From the NCBI RefSeq assembly GCF_030445035.2, contig NC_080673.1, positions 202,822,726 to 202,886,725 on the forward strand: a stretch of 64,000 nt of DNA, written 5' to 3'. The stretch comes from Dasypus novemcinctus (taxonomy: Eukaryota; Chordata; Mammalia; Cingulata; Dasypodidae). Made by a program: the position numbers and the translations under genes. Below are positions 12,997 to 24,665 of this stretch, piece after piece. Position 1 is the stretch's first letter, and every line of letters starts with the position of its first letter. Below the pieces are notes generated by a model. The model searched no databases, had not been told where the DNA came from, and saw nothing but the letters and a program-made list of their open reading frames with translations.

Positions 12997-13008
12997 AAAC
13001 CTGAAGAC

Positions 13009-13969
13009 CAGTCTGGAGGTGGCTCCTGTTATGGGCTCCTTTTAGAGCAGCTGGGTGCTCCTCATCCAGGGTACCCGGCCTCTCGCAGTCGTTTCCCCGG
13101 TCGCTGGCCAGTGCATGGAATGTGTCCTGCCTCGTAAGGCGGCCACAGGGTCCACGTGCTGGGGGGAGGGCACAGGACAGGGGTCCCGGGAGCACGGCCT
13201 GCGGAGTGAGAGAGGAGCGCGGCCTCAAATCAAAGGCAGGCCGCCTCCCCTGCCCGGGACGTCTGGGGGAGCGAGGCAGCGCAGGGTTGCCCCACTCACA
13301 CGCGGCCGCTGGGTGCCCACTGAGCCGCGGCGGCTCTCGGACCCGAGAGGCAGCCCCATGCTCCGGCGATGGCTGCGCCCCCGTTACTGTTCACTTGCTC
13401 AGTGCTGTTTGGGGGCCCGTAGCCCCTGCAAGGAAGCCACCACAAGTCTTGCACGTGGAAGGTTTTGTGGGCGGGGGGCCGTCGGTCGATGGCAGCGGGC
13501 ATCCTTCGAGCCCCTCCAGGCCAGGCCTTCCAGACCGGAAGCAAACGGCTGAAGTCACGGGCTTCAGGTGTCTCCCAAACTCAGCCATCTGGGGTCCTCT
13601 CTCCACCAGAAAAGGTGGAGTTTCTTTCCTCCCAATGCACATCCCGACTCTCAGCCTTGAAAGGAGAAAGAAAATGTGCAAAAGCATGAAGGAGAATACA
13701 AAAGGGAGGTGCCCCTGGGCCCCAGCTGTTTTCCCGCAGCTGAGAAGCTGCAGCAGCACCCGAAGGAGTCCAGGCCTCGATGGCTAGCAGCCGCGGGGGG
13801 CTTGGTGCTCGCTCCCGCCCACCCCTGGTGCCTCCCATCGCTGGCTTCTAGGTGGCCGGCAGGGTAGTCCAGGATGCCCAAGGGCTGAGCCCAGCTCACC
13901 TGCCCATGGCCTAGGAGAGGGAGACCGGAAACGGGAGTCAGAGTGCCCTGCTCTTACAGAGTGGGATGA
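13009..13969. other. Intergenic, GC-rich, no gene recognised
   Basis: Several frames up to 221 codons overlap on both strands, but none resembles a known protein. Confidence 0.5.
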
Positions 13970-14585
13970 GCTCAGCTCCCAAGGCAGGATTTCCCAAGAG
14001 TAAAGAGACCACCACACCAGGGAGCCAAGCGTGCCTACACCTGAAAGCAGGAGGACTGCGTCCAGCAGCCATGTGGGATCTCAGCCCCTCTCGATATAGA
14101 GGTGGAGTGGACATCACCATCCCAGGGTCCACAGGATGGAGGAATAGAGTATGGATTAGAGTGGACTTACCGATGTTCTATTCATGAACTATTGTGATTA
14201 GTAATCGAAGAAAATGTGGCATTGGTGTGGAGAAAGTGGCCATGGTGGCTGCTGGGGGTAGGGAGTGGGAGGAAGAGATGAGATGTGGGGGCGTTTTCGG
14301 GACTTGGAGTTGTCCTGGGTGGTGCTGCAGGGACAGTTACCAGGCATTGTGTGTCCTCCCATGGCCCACTGGGTGGACTGGGGGAGAGTGTGGGCTGTGG
14401 TGTGGACCATTGACCATGAGGTGCAGTGGTGCTCAGAGATGTATCCACCAAAGTGCAAGGAATGTCTCATGATGATGGAGGAGGTGGTTGTTACGGGAGG
14501 AGTGGGGTGAGGGGGGTGGGGTTTATATGGGGACCTCATATTTTTTTAATGTAACATTAAAAATATAAATAAATAAATAAATAAA
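13970..14585 (+). mobile_element. LINE-1-type 3' end, xenarthran family (copy 1)
   Basis: 5'-truncated copy of a family whose last part reads GGACCTCATATTTTTTTAATG and ends in an A/T-rich tail. It is closely related to 19252-20077. The start is approximate because similarity fades near 13970-14000. Open frames inside are chance. Confidence 0.75.
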
Positions 14586-14724
14586 AGACAACCTAAAGGA
14601 GCTCCAACACCCACTCTGCCTGCAAGGGGCAGAGCAGCAGGGGCGCCAAGGACGGGGCAGAGACAGTGCCCGCAGGGGGAGGGGAGGGCAGCGGGAGTGA
14701 CTTCGCTAAACGCTGATCCAGACG

Positions 14725-14835
14725 GCGCTTGCCATTTGCTGACCCCACGGGCTCCTGGCAGCAATCCTGTGTGGCGAGAATTATTCCCATTTCACAGAAT
14801 AGGAAACTGAGGCAAGGCCACATGCAGGGACCGAG
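14725..14835 (+). mobile_element. MIR-like fragment
   Basis: GAGAATTATTCCCATTTCAC followed by GGAAACTGAGGCAAGGCCAC. Confidence 0.6.
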
Positions 14836-15631
14836 CTGGAGGCCACGCATGGAGGAGGCATTGACAAGTGGCCGCCTGGACCCACCACCTGTCCCCCACG
14901 CAGGAAGCCACTGCACAGGCCACGGATGCTCATGCGTCAGTCGTCGCTCTGTCACTCAAGGGTGTCCACCCCCTGGCATGAGATTAGGGGTGTGGGGCAG
15001 AGCTACAGACAGGGGCAGGTGCGGCCCAGTGCTCCAGGGCCCTGACCTGGGTCAGGCACAGCGTCCGCCCCTGGGCCCAAGCCCCCACCCGCCTGGCTGT
15101 GGCACCTGCTAACTTGGGAACAGTACTCAACAGTTTATAAACCCTCTGAAAACTCTCACCCTCTTTTGCCTGTCAGCACAGCCCACGACGGCAGCAGGCA
15201 AAGCCGGCATCCAGCAGAAGAGACAGCTCCACATCATGAAGTAAGGGCTCAGCGCCTGGAAGGCCCTGCCTACAAAACTTAGGTTTAGAAAGCTCTCACC
15301 TGTGTCTAACAGGAAGCGGTATTTGAGAATTCAGAGGCAGCCCAGAATGTAAATGAAGGATATCACAGGAACACACCCACGTGGGCTAGAAGAGAACGTG
15401 CTAGGATTAAAAATAAAAAGCAGCGATGGTCCACGTTAGATGGCCACGCTGCCCACAGTCATATCCTCCTAGTTTCATGACCGAAACCTTCCCATGGGGG
15501 TGGGCCCTGCAGCAGTTTCTCCCAGCCTCCCTCTAGGAAGCCAGTAAAACAAAACAGAAGGGGCCCTCTCCAGTAGAAAGGAGGGCCCTCTTGGTTTTGA
15601 CTCCACCAAGCCCCAGCCTCCCGCCCCAAAT
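14836..15631. other. Intergenic, no feature recognised
   Basis: Ordinary sequence between a MIR-like piece and a DAS SINE. Confidence 0.5.
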
Positions 15632-15643
15632 AAAACTTGATCT

Positions 15644-16061
15644 AGAAGCGGACTTGGCCCAGTGGTTAGGGCATCCACCTACCACATGGGAGGTCCGCGG
15701 TTCAAACCCTGGGCCTCCTTGACCCGTGTGGAGCTGGCCCATGTGCAGTGCTGATGCGCGCAAGGAGTGCCCTGCCACGCAGGGGTGTCCCCCACATAGG
15801 GGAGCCCCACGCGCAAGGAGTGCGTCCCGTAAGGAGAGGCGCCCAGCGCAAAAGAAAGCGCAGCCTGCCCAGGAATGGCGCCGCCCACACGGAGAGCTGA
15901 CACAACAAGATGACGCAACAAACAAAAACACAGATTCCCGTGCCGCTGACAACAACAGAAGCGGACAAAGAAGAACACGCAGCAAAAGGACAGAGAACAG
16001 ACAACTGGGGGAGGCGGGGGGAAAGGGGAGAGAAATAAATCAAATAAATCTTAAAAAAAAA
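15644..16061 (+). mobile_element. DAS-type SINE, full length
   Basis: It has a tRNA-like head with A box (TTGGCCCAGTGGTTAGGG) and B box (GGTTCAAACCC), the DAS body, an AAATCTT signal and an A tail. The 12-bp TSD is AAAACTTGATCT (15632-15643, 16062-16073). This is the best full-length reference copy in the window. Confidence 0.95.
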
Positions 16062-16149
16062 AAAACTTGATCTCACTCTAATGCAATATTGGAGATTTTT
16101 GGAGGCCCTAAATTTGCTCTTTGTACCGTAAATAGAAGTGCAGAGATGA

Positions 16150-16263
16150 AACAGCTGTCCATTACTTACAACTGTGAACGAACACCTGGGAAAATTGAAT
16201 GTCCAACAAGAGGAGGCCGTTTAATAAATGGTATAGCTGGGGGGCTATTAAAAATCATGCTCT
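16150..16263 (+). mobile_element. Old L1-type 3' fragment (left part)
   Basis: It contains GAATGTCCAACAAGAGG and CTATTAAAAATCATGCTCT, typical of old L1/HAL1 3' regions. It is interrupted by a younger LINE insertion and continues at about 17312. Confidence 0.6.
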
Positions 16264-17311
16264 CTACTCTCTGGTTCATTGGACTTACCCCGGCCAGCTA
16301 ACAGGGAGGTGAAGGTCAACCCCCACACCAGGGAGCCAAGAGTGCCTACAACTGCAAGCAGGAGGATTGCATCCAGCATCGATGTGGGATCTAAGCCCCC
16401 TCTTGATCTAGAGGTGGAGTGGACATCACCATCCCAGGGTCCACAGGATGGAGGAATAAAATATGGACTAGGGTAGACTTACTGATATTCTACTATAGAA
16501 CTATTATGACAAGTAATAGAATTCTGACATTGAGGTGGAGAAAGTGGCCTCGTAGATGCTGAGGGCAGGGAGAGGGAAGAAGAGATGTGATGTGGGGGCA
16601 TTTTTGGGATTTTGAGTTGTCCTTAATGATATTGCAGGGTCAGATGCTGGACTTTATACATCCTGCCATAACCCACTGAATGTACTCGGGGAGAGTGCAA
16701 ACTACAGGGTAAACTATTATCTGTATAGTGCCGCAGTGCCCCAAAATGTGTTCACCGAGGGCAGTGAGTGTGCCGCAATGATGCGGGAGGTTGTTGGTGT
16801 GGGAGGAGTGGGGGGAGGGTATACAGGAACCTCTTATGTTTTTGTTTTTTTATGGTTTTTAATGTAATGGTCCTTATGATCTATTAACTTTCATTAAAAA
16901 ATTAAATAGGGAAACGGACTTTGGCCCAGTGGTTAGGGCGTCCGTCTACCATATGGGAGGTCCGCGGTTCAAACCCCGGGCCTCCTTGACCCGTGTGGAG
17001 CTGGCCATGCGCAGTGCTGATGCGCGCAAGGAGTGCCGTGCCACGCAGGGGTGTCCCCCGCGTGGGGGAGCCCCACGCTCAAGGAGTGCGCCCGTGAGGA
17101 AAAGCCGCCCAGCGTGAAAAGAAAGAGCAGCCTGCCCAGGAATGGCGCCGCCCACACTTCCCGTGCCGCTGACGACAACAGAAGCGGACAAAGAAACAAG
17201 ACGCAGCAAACAGACACCAAGAACAGACAACCAGGGGAGGGGGGGGGAAATTAAATAAATAAATAAATCTTTTTTTTAAAAAAATTAAATAAATAAATAA
17301 TAACTTTAAAG
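16264..17311 (+). mobile_element. LINE-1-type 3' end (copy 2) with nested DAS SINE
   Basis: 5'-truncated copy of the same family as 13970-14585, with TSD AAATCATGCTCT (16252-16263, 17312-17323). A DAS SINE lies in its A-rich tail (16909-17278). Confidence 0.85.
16909..17278 (+). mobile_element. DAS-type SINE, internal-deletion form
   Basis: A complete head and tail, but about 44 bases are missing between CCGCCCACAC and TTCCCGTGCC (junction near 17157). It is inserted in the A-rich tail of a LINE 3' end. Confidence 0.92.
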
Positions 17312-17379
17312 AAATCATGCTCTAAAGTGAAAAGAACAGGTCCCACAGATGTGTGAACACACACACATAATTAGAGGGA

Positions 17380-17525
17380 CTGAGGTGAGAGAAAGGGAAG
17401 ATACGAAAGGGAGGGGAAATGGGAAGAAAGGAAGGAGAGAAGGGAGGGGAGAGAAGGGAAAGAAAGGAAGAGAAAAGGGGGGCGGAAGGAGGGAAATGGA
17501 GAGGAGGGGAGAGAGATGGGAAAAC
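17380..17525 (+). repeat. Purine-rich (GGGA/GGAA) tract
   Basis: About 145 bases almost free of pyrimidines on the + strand, with AAGGGAGGGGA-like units. Confidence 0.85.
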
Positions 17526-17599
17526 CCTAGGAAGGGCTTTGGGGCAGTTAGAACTTGCCCCACTTCTGCTGAAACCCTTCTAGCGTCTTCTGCAAGACC

Positions 17600-17950
17600 C
17601 TTCATGAGCCGTCAAGCATGTCGGACAAGCTTCTGCCCCAGGACCTTTGCACCTGCTGCTCCCCCTCCTGGGAATCCCGCTGCCTTCCCCTCACCCTACG
17701 CCTCTACAGGCCTCACCCCTCACGTCCTCAGGAGCCTTCCCTGACCCTCTAAGTCCCACAGCAAAGAGCCACTCCTACCCTGGAACTCCCCGTCCTCTTT
17801 CCCGATTCACCTTCTCCAAAACACCTACTGCCCGTGCTCCACTTTACACTTTTTTGTTCTGTGTCTGCCCCACCCCGCCGTGAGGGTGGGGGTCCCCACT
17901 GCTTCGCTCGCTGCTGTGGCCCCAGCAGCTGGCTTGCAGCAAGACTGCAT
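17600..17950 (+). mobile_element. L2-like segment
   Basis: CCAGGACCTTTGCACCTGCT and AGGAGCCTTCCCTGACCCTC are L2 landmarks. Confidence 0.65.
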
Positions 17951-18655
17951 GTCAGAGGAGGAAGGAAACGCTCACGGCTGCTGTCTCGGGGCTCTTGAAA
18001 TACTTGACCCCACCACATGGGACCCAGGAGGCAGGAGTGGGTGAGAACAGAGGTGGGGTGCCGGGTGGGGTCTGGCCAAGCCGCTAAGACCCCTGGTCTC
18101 TCGGAGCCTGAGCGGGAGACAGCAGAGGGAGGCGTGGGAGAGACGAGACACACAGGGGTGGGGAGGGCGGGCAGCAGAGGACGTGGGGGTCGCCCGCCTG
18201 CGGGGGCCATGGGTGTAGGCCAACACGAAGGCTGATGCCGCCTGCTGCCTTAGCACCTGGTGAAATGGGATGGCATGGCACGGCCCGACCACAAGCTCCC
18301 CTGCCCTCCGCTCCCCCGCCGAGGTCCCTCGCCAAGCAGCCCTCCCTCCGTGGGCCCAGGTGCAGTGCCCGCTCCTCGCCCAGGAACGGGCCTCAGCTCC
18401 CTGCCAGCCCACAAGTGATTCGAGCCAGCCAGCCACAGCCTCCTATGGGAGACGGAGGCACTCCGCACTCCTGGCTCTATGAAGCCTGCCGCCCTCAGCC
18501 CCCGCCGCTTCACGCTGCTCCCGCATGGGCCCTGAGGGGTCCTGCGTGGCGTGCAGCACCCCCCTCCCCTGGGCTGTGAGTGCATGTGACTAACGACCTG
18601 CTGTCCACCTCCTCTGCCCAGGGTCAGGGGTCCTGTGTTTGACCATCCCCATAGC

Positions 18656-18803
18656 CTGTGTGTGGGAAACACTCCCTCCCTAACAGGGACGGCCTGAGCG
18701 TGGGAGACCCTCCCTCCCTAACAGGGATGGCCTGAGCGTGGGAGACACTCCCTCCCTAACGGGGACAGCCTGAGCGTGGGAGACCCTCCCTCCCTAACAG
18801 GGC
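18656..18803 (+). repeat. 38-bp tandem repeat, about four copies
   Basis: Units beginning GCCTGAGCGTGGGAGA start at 18692, 18730 and 18768, with a partial copy before. Each ends CCCTCCCTAACAGGGA with few changes. Confidence 0.92.
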
Positions 18804-18834
18804 AAAGAGGTGTTCAAAACACATGGAAGGCCTA

Positions 18835-18883
18835 AGATGCTGCATCAGTCTTCAAAGAAGCAGAACCCACAGGGTGTGTGAGT

Positions 18884-18920
<37 letters not shown>

Positions 18921-19251
18921 GAGATTTATTACAAGGAACTGGCTCACTCAATTGAGGGGCCTGGTCATACCCAACGCTATTGGAGGACAGGCCGCAGGCT
19001 GAAATTTCTGGTAAAGTTAAATGTTGAAGTCTTGGGTCCAGATTCCTTCGGGGAAGGTGGCAGCCTGGAAATTCTGATAAAAGTAAAGGCTGAAGTTTGA
19101 GGCAGGATTCCTTCCTATCTCTGGAACCCTCAGTTCTTGTGTTAAGGACCCCCAACTCACTTGCTGAGGCCCACCCACCTTACAGAGGGAAATCCCTTCC
19201 TGTAAGGTCAACGCATGGTCGCTGCGGAGCCTGTCTTTAAAATACCTCCAC
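18835..19251 (-). mobile_element. Old LTR-like repeat with (TG)n
   Basis: It resembles an antisense mammal-wide LTR (AGATTTATTACAAGGAACTG, GAGGCCCACCCACCTTACAG). A TG microsatellite lies at 18886-18918. It is interrupted by the LINE 3' end at 19252-20077, and its continuation after 20090 is short. Confidence 0.45.
18886..18918 (+). repeat. (TG)n microsatellite
   Basis: About 16 TG units inside an old LTR-like repeat. Confidence 0.9.
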
Positions 19252-20077
19252 ATTTGTGTTTCTGTGTAGTGGAGCTGGACTCAGATGTGATCTCTTTTCA
19301 CAAGCCTTTCCTGTTACTTTACCAGAATTGTAGTTGGTGCTGGGGTTTAATTATACCCAGGGGATCTGAATCTCTGGACTGACCATATGATAGTCAGGCC
19401 CTGAGCCTCAGCAGACTTCAGCTCCTACACTCTGGTTTGCTGGACTTACCCCACTCAGCTAACAGGGAGGTGAAGAAGGTCAACCACCACACCAGGGAGC
19501 CAAGACTGCCTACAGCTGCAAGCAGGAGGATTGCATCCAGCATCCATGTGGAATCTAAGCCCCCTCTTGATGTAGAGGTGGAGTGGACACAACCATTGCA
19601 GGGTCCACAGGATGGAGGAATAGAGTACAGATTAGAGTGAACTTACTGATATTCTATTCATGATCTATTGTGATTAGTAATCAAAGAAAATGTGGCATTG
19701 GTGTGGAGAAAGTGGCCATGGTGGCTGCTAGGTATGGGGAATGGGAGGAAGAGATGAGATGTGGAGGCGTTTTTGGGACTTGGAGTTGTCCTGGGTGATG
19801 CTGCAGGGACAGTTACTGGACATCGTATGTCCTCCCATGGCCCACTGGGTGGGCTGTGGGAGAGTGTGGGCTATGATGTGGACCACTGACCATGAGGTGC
19901 AGCTGTGCTCAGAGATGTACTCACCAAGTGCAATGAATGTCTCATGATGATGGAGGAGAATGTTGCTATGGGGGGAGGAGTGGGGTGAGAGGAGTGGGGG
20001 GTACATGGGGACCTCATATTTTTTTAATGTAATATTAAAAAAATGAATAAAGACAAAAAATAATAACAAAATAAAAT
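19252..20077 (+). mobile_element. LINE-1-type 3' end (copy 3)
   Basis: An 826-base 5'-truncated copy ending in an A-rich tail, with a 13-bp TSD AAAATACCTCCAC (19239-19251, 20078-20090). This is the longest copy and shows that the family extends further 5' than copies 1 and 2. Confidence 0.9.
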
Positions 20078-20090
20078 AAAATACCTCCAC

Positions 20091-20899
20091 CACAGTAAAC
20101 AGGCCTGCGTGTGGCTGAACAGCTGGACGCCATACCCCAGCCAAGATGACGCAGGAAATGAATCGTCGAGAACGGTGGACCCACGAGGCAGAACAAAAAC
20201 TGCTGTGGAGAAGGAAGGGGAAGGAGACGCGGAGAAGAGGGCCTCCGTCCCACCGTCAGACCGACGTGCTCCTGCTGTGTCCTGGGCTGTCCACCGCGAG
20301 GGTACGGACGCCGCAGCCCAACCACTGTCGAACTGCCCTCTTTCCAGAAACGTCCATGGGCTGAGATTGCCTTAACGTGCCACTCTGTGCAATGAGAGAG
20401 CTAACACACATCATTTAAAAAGTAAGTCTTCACATTTTGCTTCTGTAATAAGAAAAACAAAGCAACAAGCACCTTTGTAAATGCACATACGTAAACAGCA
20501 GCTGTAAGTGTGAGTGGAAACAGAAACATCAGTCCTGACACCCGTCTGAGGGGTAGCAGCTGCGGTCAGAAACCCGGCGGTGAGCCGTGGAAACCGCCCT
20601 TCCCATCAACTTCCTGGGCCTCAGTTTCCACATCTGTGAAATGAGGGTGTAAAATGTCAGACCAGCCCTCGGGCCATGTTGAACCAGATGAGGTGAAGCT
20701 GCTCCCCCACTCTGCCCCAGAGCTCAGGAAGCTGCTCGGGTCACTCCCCGCTCTGAAAACAGGGAAACCAAGGCCCCTCCCTGGTGCAGGGTCCACGCAA
20801 ACGTGGTGTAACTTATTCCAGCTTGACAGCCTGGAGATGAGGGAAACTGGCCACTGATCTCCTGGGGCCCATGGCCTGGCTCTGAAGGAAACTTAGCTC
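20091..20899. other. Intergenic with a MIR-like scrap
   Basis: CTCAGTTTCCACATCTGTGAAATGAGG-type sequence near 20620-20650 suggests an MIR end. The rest is unassigned. Confidence 0.45.
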
Positions 20900-21130
20900 A
20901 GTTCTCCTGTCAGTGAACAAGAAAGTCCCTGATCCACACCTCCAGGAAGCCCTCCATGATGCCCCGGGGCAAGGACCGTGCCTTCTGCTGCAGTCCCCTG
21001 GACTAAGAGGTGCGGTGGGGTCGCTTGGTTGCCTTTATCGCTCATTAGCCCTGCTGCTTTTACAGCCTACCACAGGGCATTGTCATTACCTTGTCCTCAC
21101 CTCGCTGTGGGCAGCTTGAGGGAAGAAATG
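20900..21130 (+). mobile_element. L2-like segment
   Basis: CAGGAAGCCCTCCATGATGC and TCACCTCGCTGTGGGCAGCT fit L2 3' sequence order. Confidence 0.5.
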
Positions 21131-21379
21131 AGGAGTTCAGGGAGAGTTTGCCCAATACACCAAAGAGCCTCCTAGCCCACGAGCTGGAGGACAAGAACGG
21201 GAATGTAGGCTTGGAAAGAGTTGGGAGCAGGAAGCAGCACTATTTCTTGGACACACATAATTTTAGGGATTATTTCAAAGGAGGTAATCCGGCTCTCCCA
21301 GAGGATGGGAGTTGAACAAATCTTAACAACTAGCACAGGCAGGGCTCATTTCCTTCCTATGTAAAGAACTCTGACAAAT

Positions 21380-22030
21380 AAATAAGAAGATGAAGCCGAA
21401 ACTCAGCAGGAAAAGGAGATTAACACACCATTCACATGAAAAGAATGATCTATGACCAAGGAGCAAGGGAAAAAAGATTTGTCTGCTCTCATAATTAAAA
21501 AAAAAAAAAGTTAATTAAACCAGATGTGTCATTTTCAAGATTGAGAGTGACAGAAGAGCCATTTTGTTCGTATCCTGTGGGACCATTACCAGTAGGGGAT
21601 GCTGTTGGTGGGAGTTGTTGACTAGATCAGAATGTTAAATTCACATGCTCTCTGCTTTCCTGAGATTCACCCTATAGATGTTCTCAAGCCTGGGTATAGA
21701 AAGGTCAATTTCAGCATCACCTGAAATAGCGAAAACTCCTTGACTTAAATGGCCCAGAGAAACGAGGGAGGGCTCACCGTTAATGGAATTCTGGGCAACC
21801 AGAGAAAAGAATGAGGTGTGCCGATATGACAGGTACCAGAGAGGCAAAACCAAGGACAGTATGGGGCCTGAAAAACAGGACATACACATTCAAAACTGCT
21901 CAGACCTGCAGAGAAATTTCTGGAAAGATGTACAGTAGCTTGTTGCTTGTTCGACAAGGACAGTGGGTTTGTGAGAAGGGAGATTTTACAGTTCTTTATA
22001 TAGTTTGATCTTCTTTCTTATGTCTATACA
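21380..22030 (+). mobile_element. Old LINE-like AT-rich segment
   Basis: AT-rich sequence with blocks such as GTGACAGAAGAGCCATTTTG and ATTTCTGGAAAGATGTACA that resemble old L1 3' regions. The family is uncertain. Confidence 0.4.
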
Positions 22031-23062
22031 TTAATTTTGCTTATAATATAAAACTCCTTTTTAAGTGCATGGCAATTTACAGATATAAAAACTTTTCCTC
22101 TCCTTCATCCACTTTAATCTTCCAAAGACCCCAGCAAGGCAGAGAGCGCTGGCTGCTCTGCGTGGACAAGGAAGCAGGGGCAGAGATCAGTCAGACGCCT
22201 TGTCCTAAGTAAGTCCCACCCAGGACGTCAGCTCTGGGAATCAGCCCCAGACGTCCCTCTTCCCCGCTTTTCAGCGAGGACCCTGGAAGCTTCCTCTGGA
22301 GTACAGACATCAGCACTGAGGGGCCCCGGGGCTGCCCATCTGCCAGTCCAACGGGCACAGCGTGGGAAGGTGAGTGAACAGCACTGGGGACCTCGGTGAC
22401 TTCAGCTTTTCAAAGCAAAACGGAAAAATGCACCAAAAATGCAAACATTCTGTGTTACAACAGGGCTGGGAAGGAGAGAAGCAGCCCGTGCCGTTTTCAT
22501 GAGGGACAGAAAAATGAGAGTAGGTCAAATCACTTTCCAAACTCCGGTAACTTGGAAAATGAGGTTTTAAATGAAAAATCTTGCCCTCCCCTGGGGAGGC
22601 AGACGCTTGCTCAGGCGCACATTCTCCTGAGTTGGGCACTCGGGAGATTGCCCAAACCACACGGGGTGCTACTTCCGTCCAGGGCCGACCTCAGTGCTGG
22701 CTGTCCCGTCTAATTCCGCCGCTTATGACGGCAGCAGGTGCCCAGCGTGAACCTCCTTCCCTCCCCGCCGTCAGCTCCTCGGGGGCAGGGCTCCGCGCAG
22801 CACGTGCTCAGCGCGCGTGGGGCACGGTCAGGGCAGGCTGCTGCCCCTGACCCCACCTGGCTTTCTGGAAAGCTTGTCTGGTCGTCGGCCGCTGCTCTCT
22901 CCGCAGTCGACTCCAGGCCATTCTGATTCTGGATGCTTCCCAGCGTGCTGCACAGGGAGGGCTCGTCCTGCCCTCACGTTCCTTCTCTCTTTTTCCAAAA
23001 GTCTGAAACACTCTGGCTTCCAACCCCAACTTCAGAAGCGCCTGCTGGTGGGACAATGGTCG
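22031..23062. other. Intergenic, no gene recognised
   Basis: An AT-rich left part (MIR-like near 22080-22200) and a GC-rich right part. No conserved coding sequence. Confidence 0.5.
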
Positions 23063-23067
23063 TGGGG

Positions 23068-23702
23068 TGTGCTAGTCACTCTAAGGGGTGCTGATGCAGA
23101 ACACCAAAACTCTGTTGACTATTATAAAGAGTATTTATATGGAGTAGAGGCTTACGGTCACAAGGCCCTAAAGAGTCCAACCCAAGGTACCGTAAGAGGT
23201 ACTTCCTCACCCAAGTTCATTGCCCCGTGTTGGAGCGAGACGGCAGGCCAGGGCTGCGGGGTTCAGCCTTCCTCCCTCCTCTTAAGGCTCCACGGTTCCA
23301 GCTTCTTCTGCTTTCAGCTGCAGGCTGGCATGAGGCATCTCTCCCTGGGGCTTGTTTCTCTCTGGGCTCAGCTGCTCTGCTCTCTCCACAAGGTCAGCTG
23401 TGGACTCTCAGGCTCGTCTCTCTTCCCAGGGCCTCTGCTGGGTCTCCTGAGCTCTCTCCCTTCCTCTGTGTTCTTCTTCTCTGTGAGAGTCTCTTCTCCC
23501 AGCCTGCCAGGGGGCTGGGACTGAACCCTGCACGCCCTAACGATGTGGTGGAATCAGAGCCCTAATCTTAACATAACTTAATCAAAGACATCTTGGCTGA
23601 ATCTAATACAATCAAAGGGCATCACGCCCAGAGGAACAGACCAGTTTACAAACATAATCTGTAACTCTTTTTGGAATTCATAAATAATATCCAACTGGTA
23701 CA
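23068..23702 (-). mobile_element. Family A solo LTR, long form
   Basis: A 635-base element. On the minus strand it starts TGTACCAGTTGGATATTA and ends GTGACTAGCACA. A perfect 5-bp TSD TGGGG lies at 23063-23067 and 23703-23707. A longer middle separates it from the 42739 copy. Confidence 0.85.
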
Positions 23703-24009
23703 TGGGGACAATGGTCCCCGGGGGACAGGGCAACCGGAGCCGGCGCCCGCGGGGGCTCCGCTGGGCCAGGCCTCGTGCTGGACCTGCTCCTCCCGTTTCG
23801 CCCTCGCAGCCCCCCTGCAAGACGGCCGACCTGAGCCCCCTGGGCAAATGAGGCACAGAGGCCGAAGCACCCCAAGGTCGTTCAGTGGCACGGTGGGGGG
23901 CCCTGCTGGGGAGGGCAGAAAGCGGCCGTGGGGTCGCCACCCCACTCTGCTCGTCGCCCCACGAGGCCACCCCACCTGGCCCCAGAGCCCACCAGCTTCT
24001 CGCTTGGCA

Positions 24010-24665
24010 ACATACAAACTCCTTTATTTAAATAACTGCTTTACTGAGATAAAAGTCCATTTCCATACAACTCACGCTTCTAAAGTGGACAAGTTTTTAA
24101 AATTTAAACAACGTTGCGCAACCGTCCTCGCTATCTAATTCCAGAACATTTTCATCACCCCAAAAAAGAAACCCTGAGCCCCTCAGCAGTTTCCCCCAAC
24201 CCTTCGGCCTTGGACAACCACCGACATACCTCCTGCCTCTGCGGACGTGCCTGCTCTGGATATTCCACGTAAATGGTGACGCGCAGCCCTTTTGTGACTG
24301 ATGGCCTCACTGGGCACGTCTTCGGGTTCACTTGTGCTATAGCACATACCGCCACTCCAGTCCCCACCACAGCCAAATACGCGCCCACTGCTCAGGTAGC
24401 CCATTTTCTGTTCCCCTGTTCGTCAGTTGGTGGACGTGCGAGCTGTTTGCACTTTTGGCCGCCTGAGTAATGTTGTATAAGCTTTTGTGTAGACATGTGT
24501 TTTCATTTCTCTCAAGCAACACCCAGGAGGGGAATTTCCAGATCATACGGCAACTCTAGGTTTAACCTGTTGAGGGACTGCTGGGCTGCTCTCCAAAGCG
24601 GCCGCACCACTTTACCACCCCACCAGCAATGGACGAGGGTGCCCGTACATGCCTCTGAACACAGA
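24010..24665 (-). mobile_element. Old L1 3' region, antisense
   Basis: Recognisable landmarks are TCTAATTCCAGAACATTTTC, ATCACCCCAAAAAAGAAACC and CCCACCAGCAATGGACGAGG, all from old L1 3' regions read in antisense. Confidence 0.8.
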
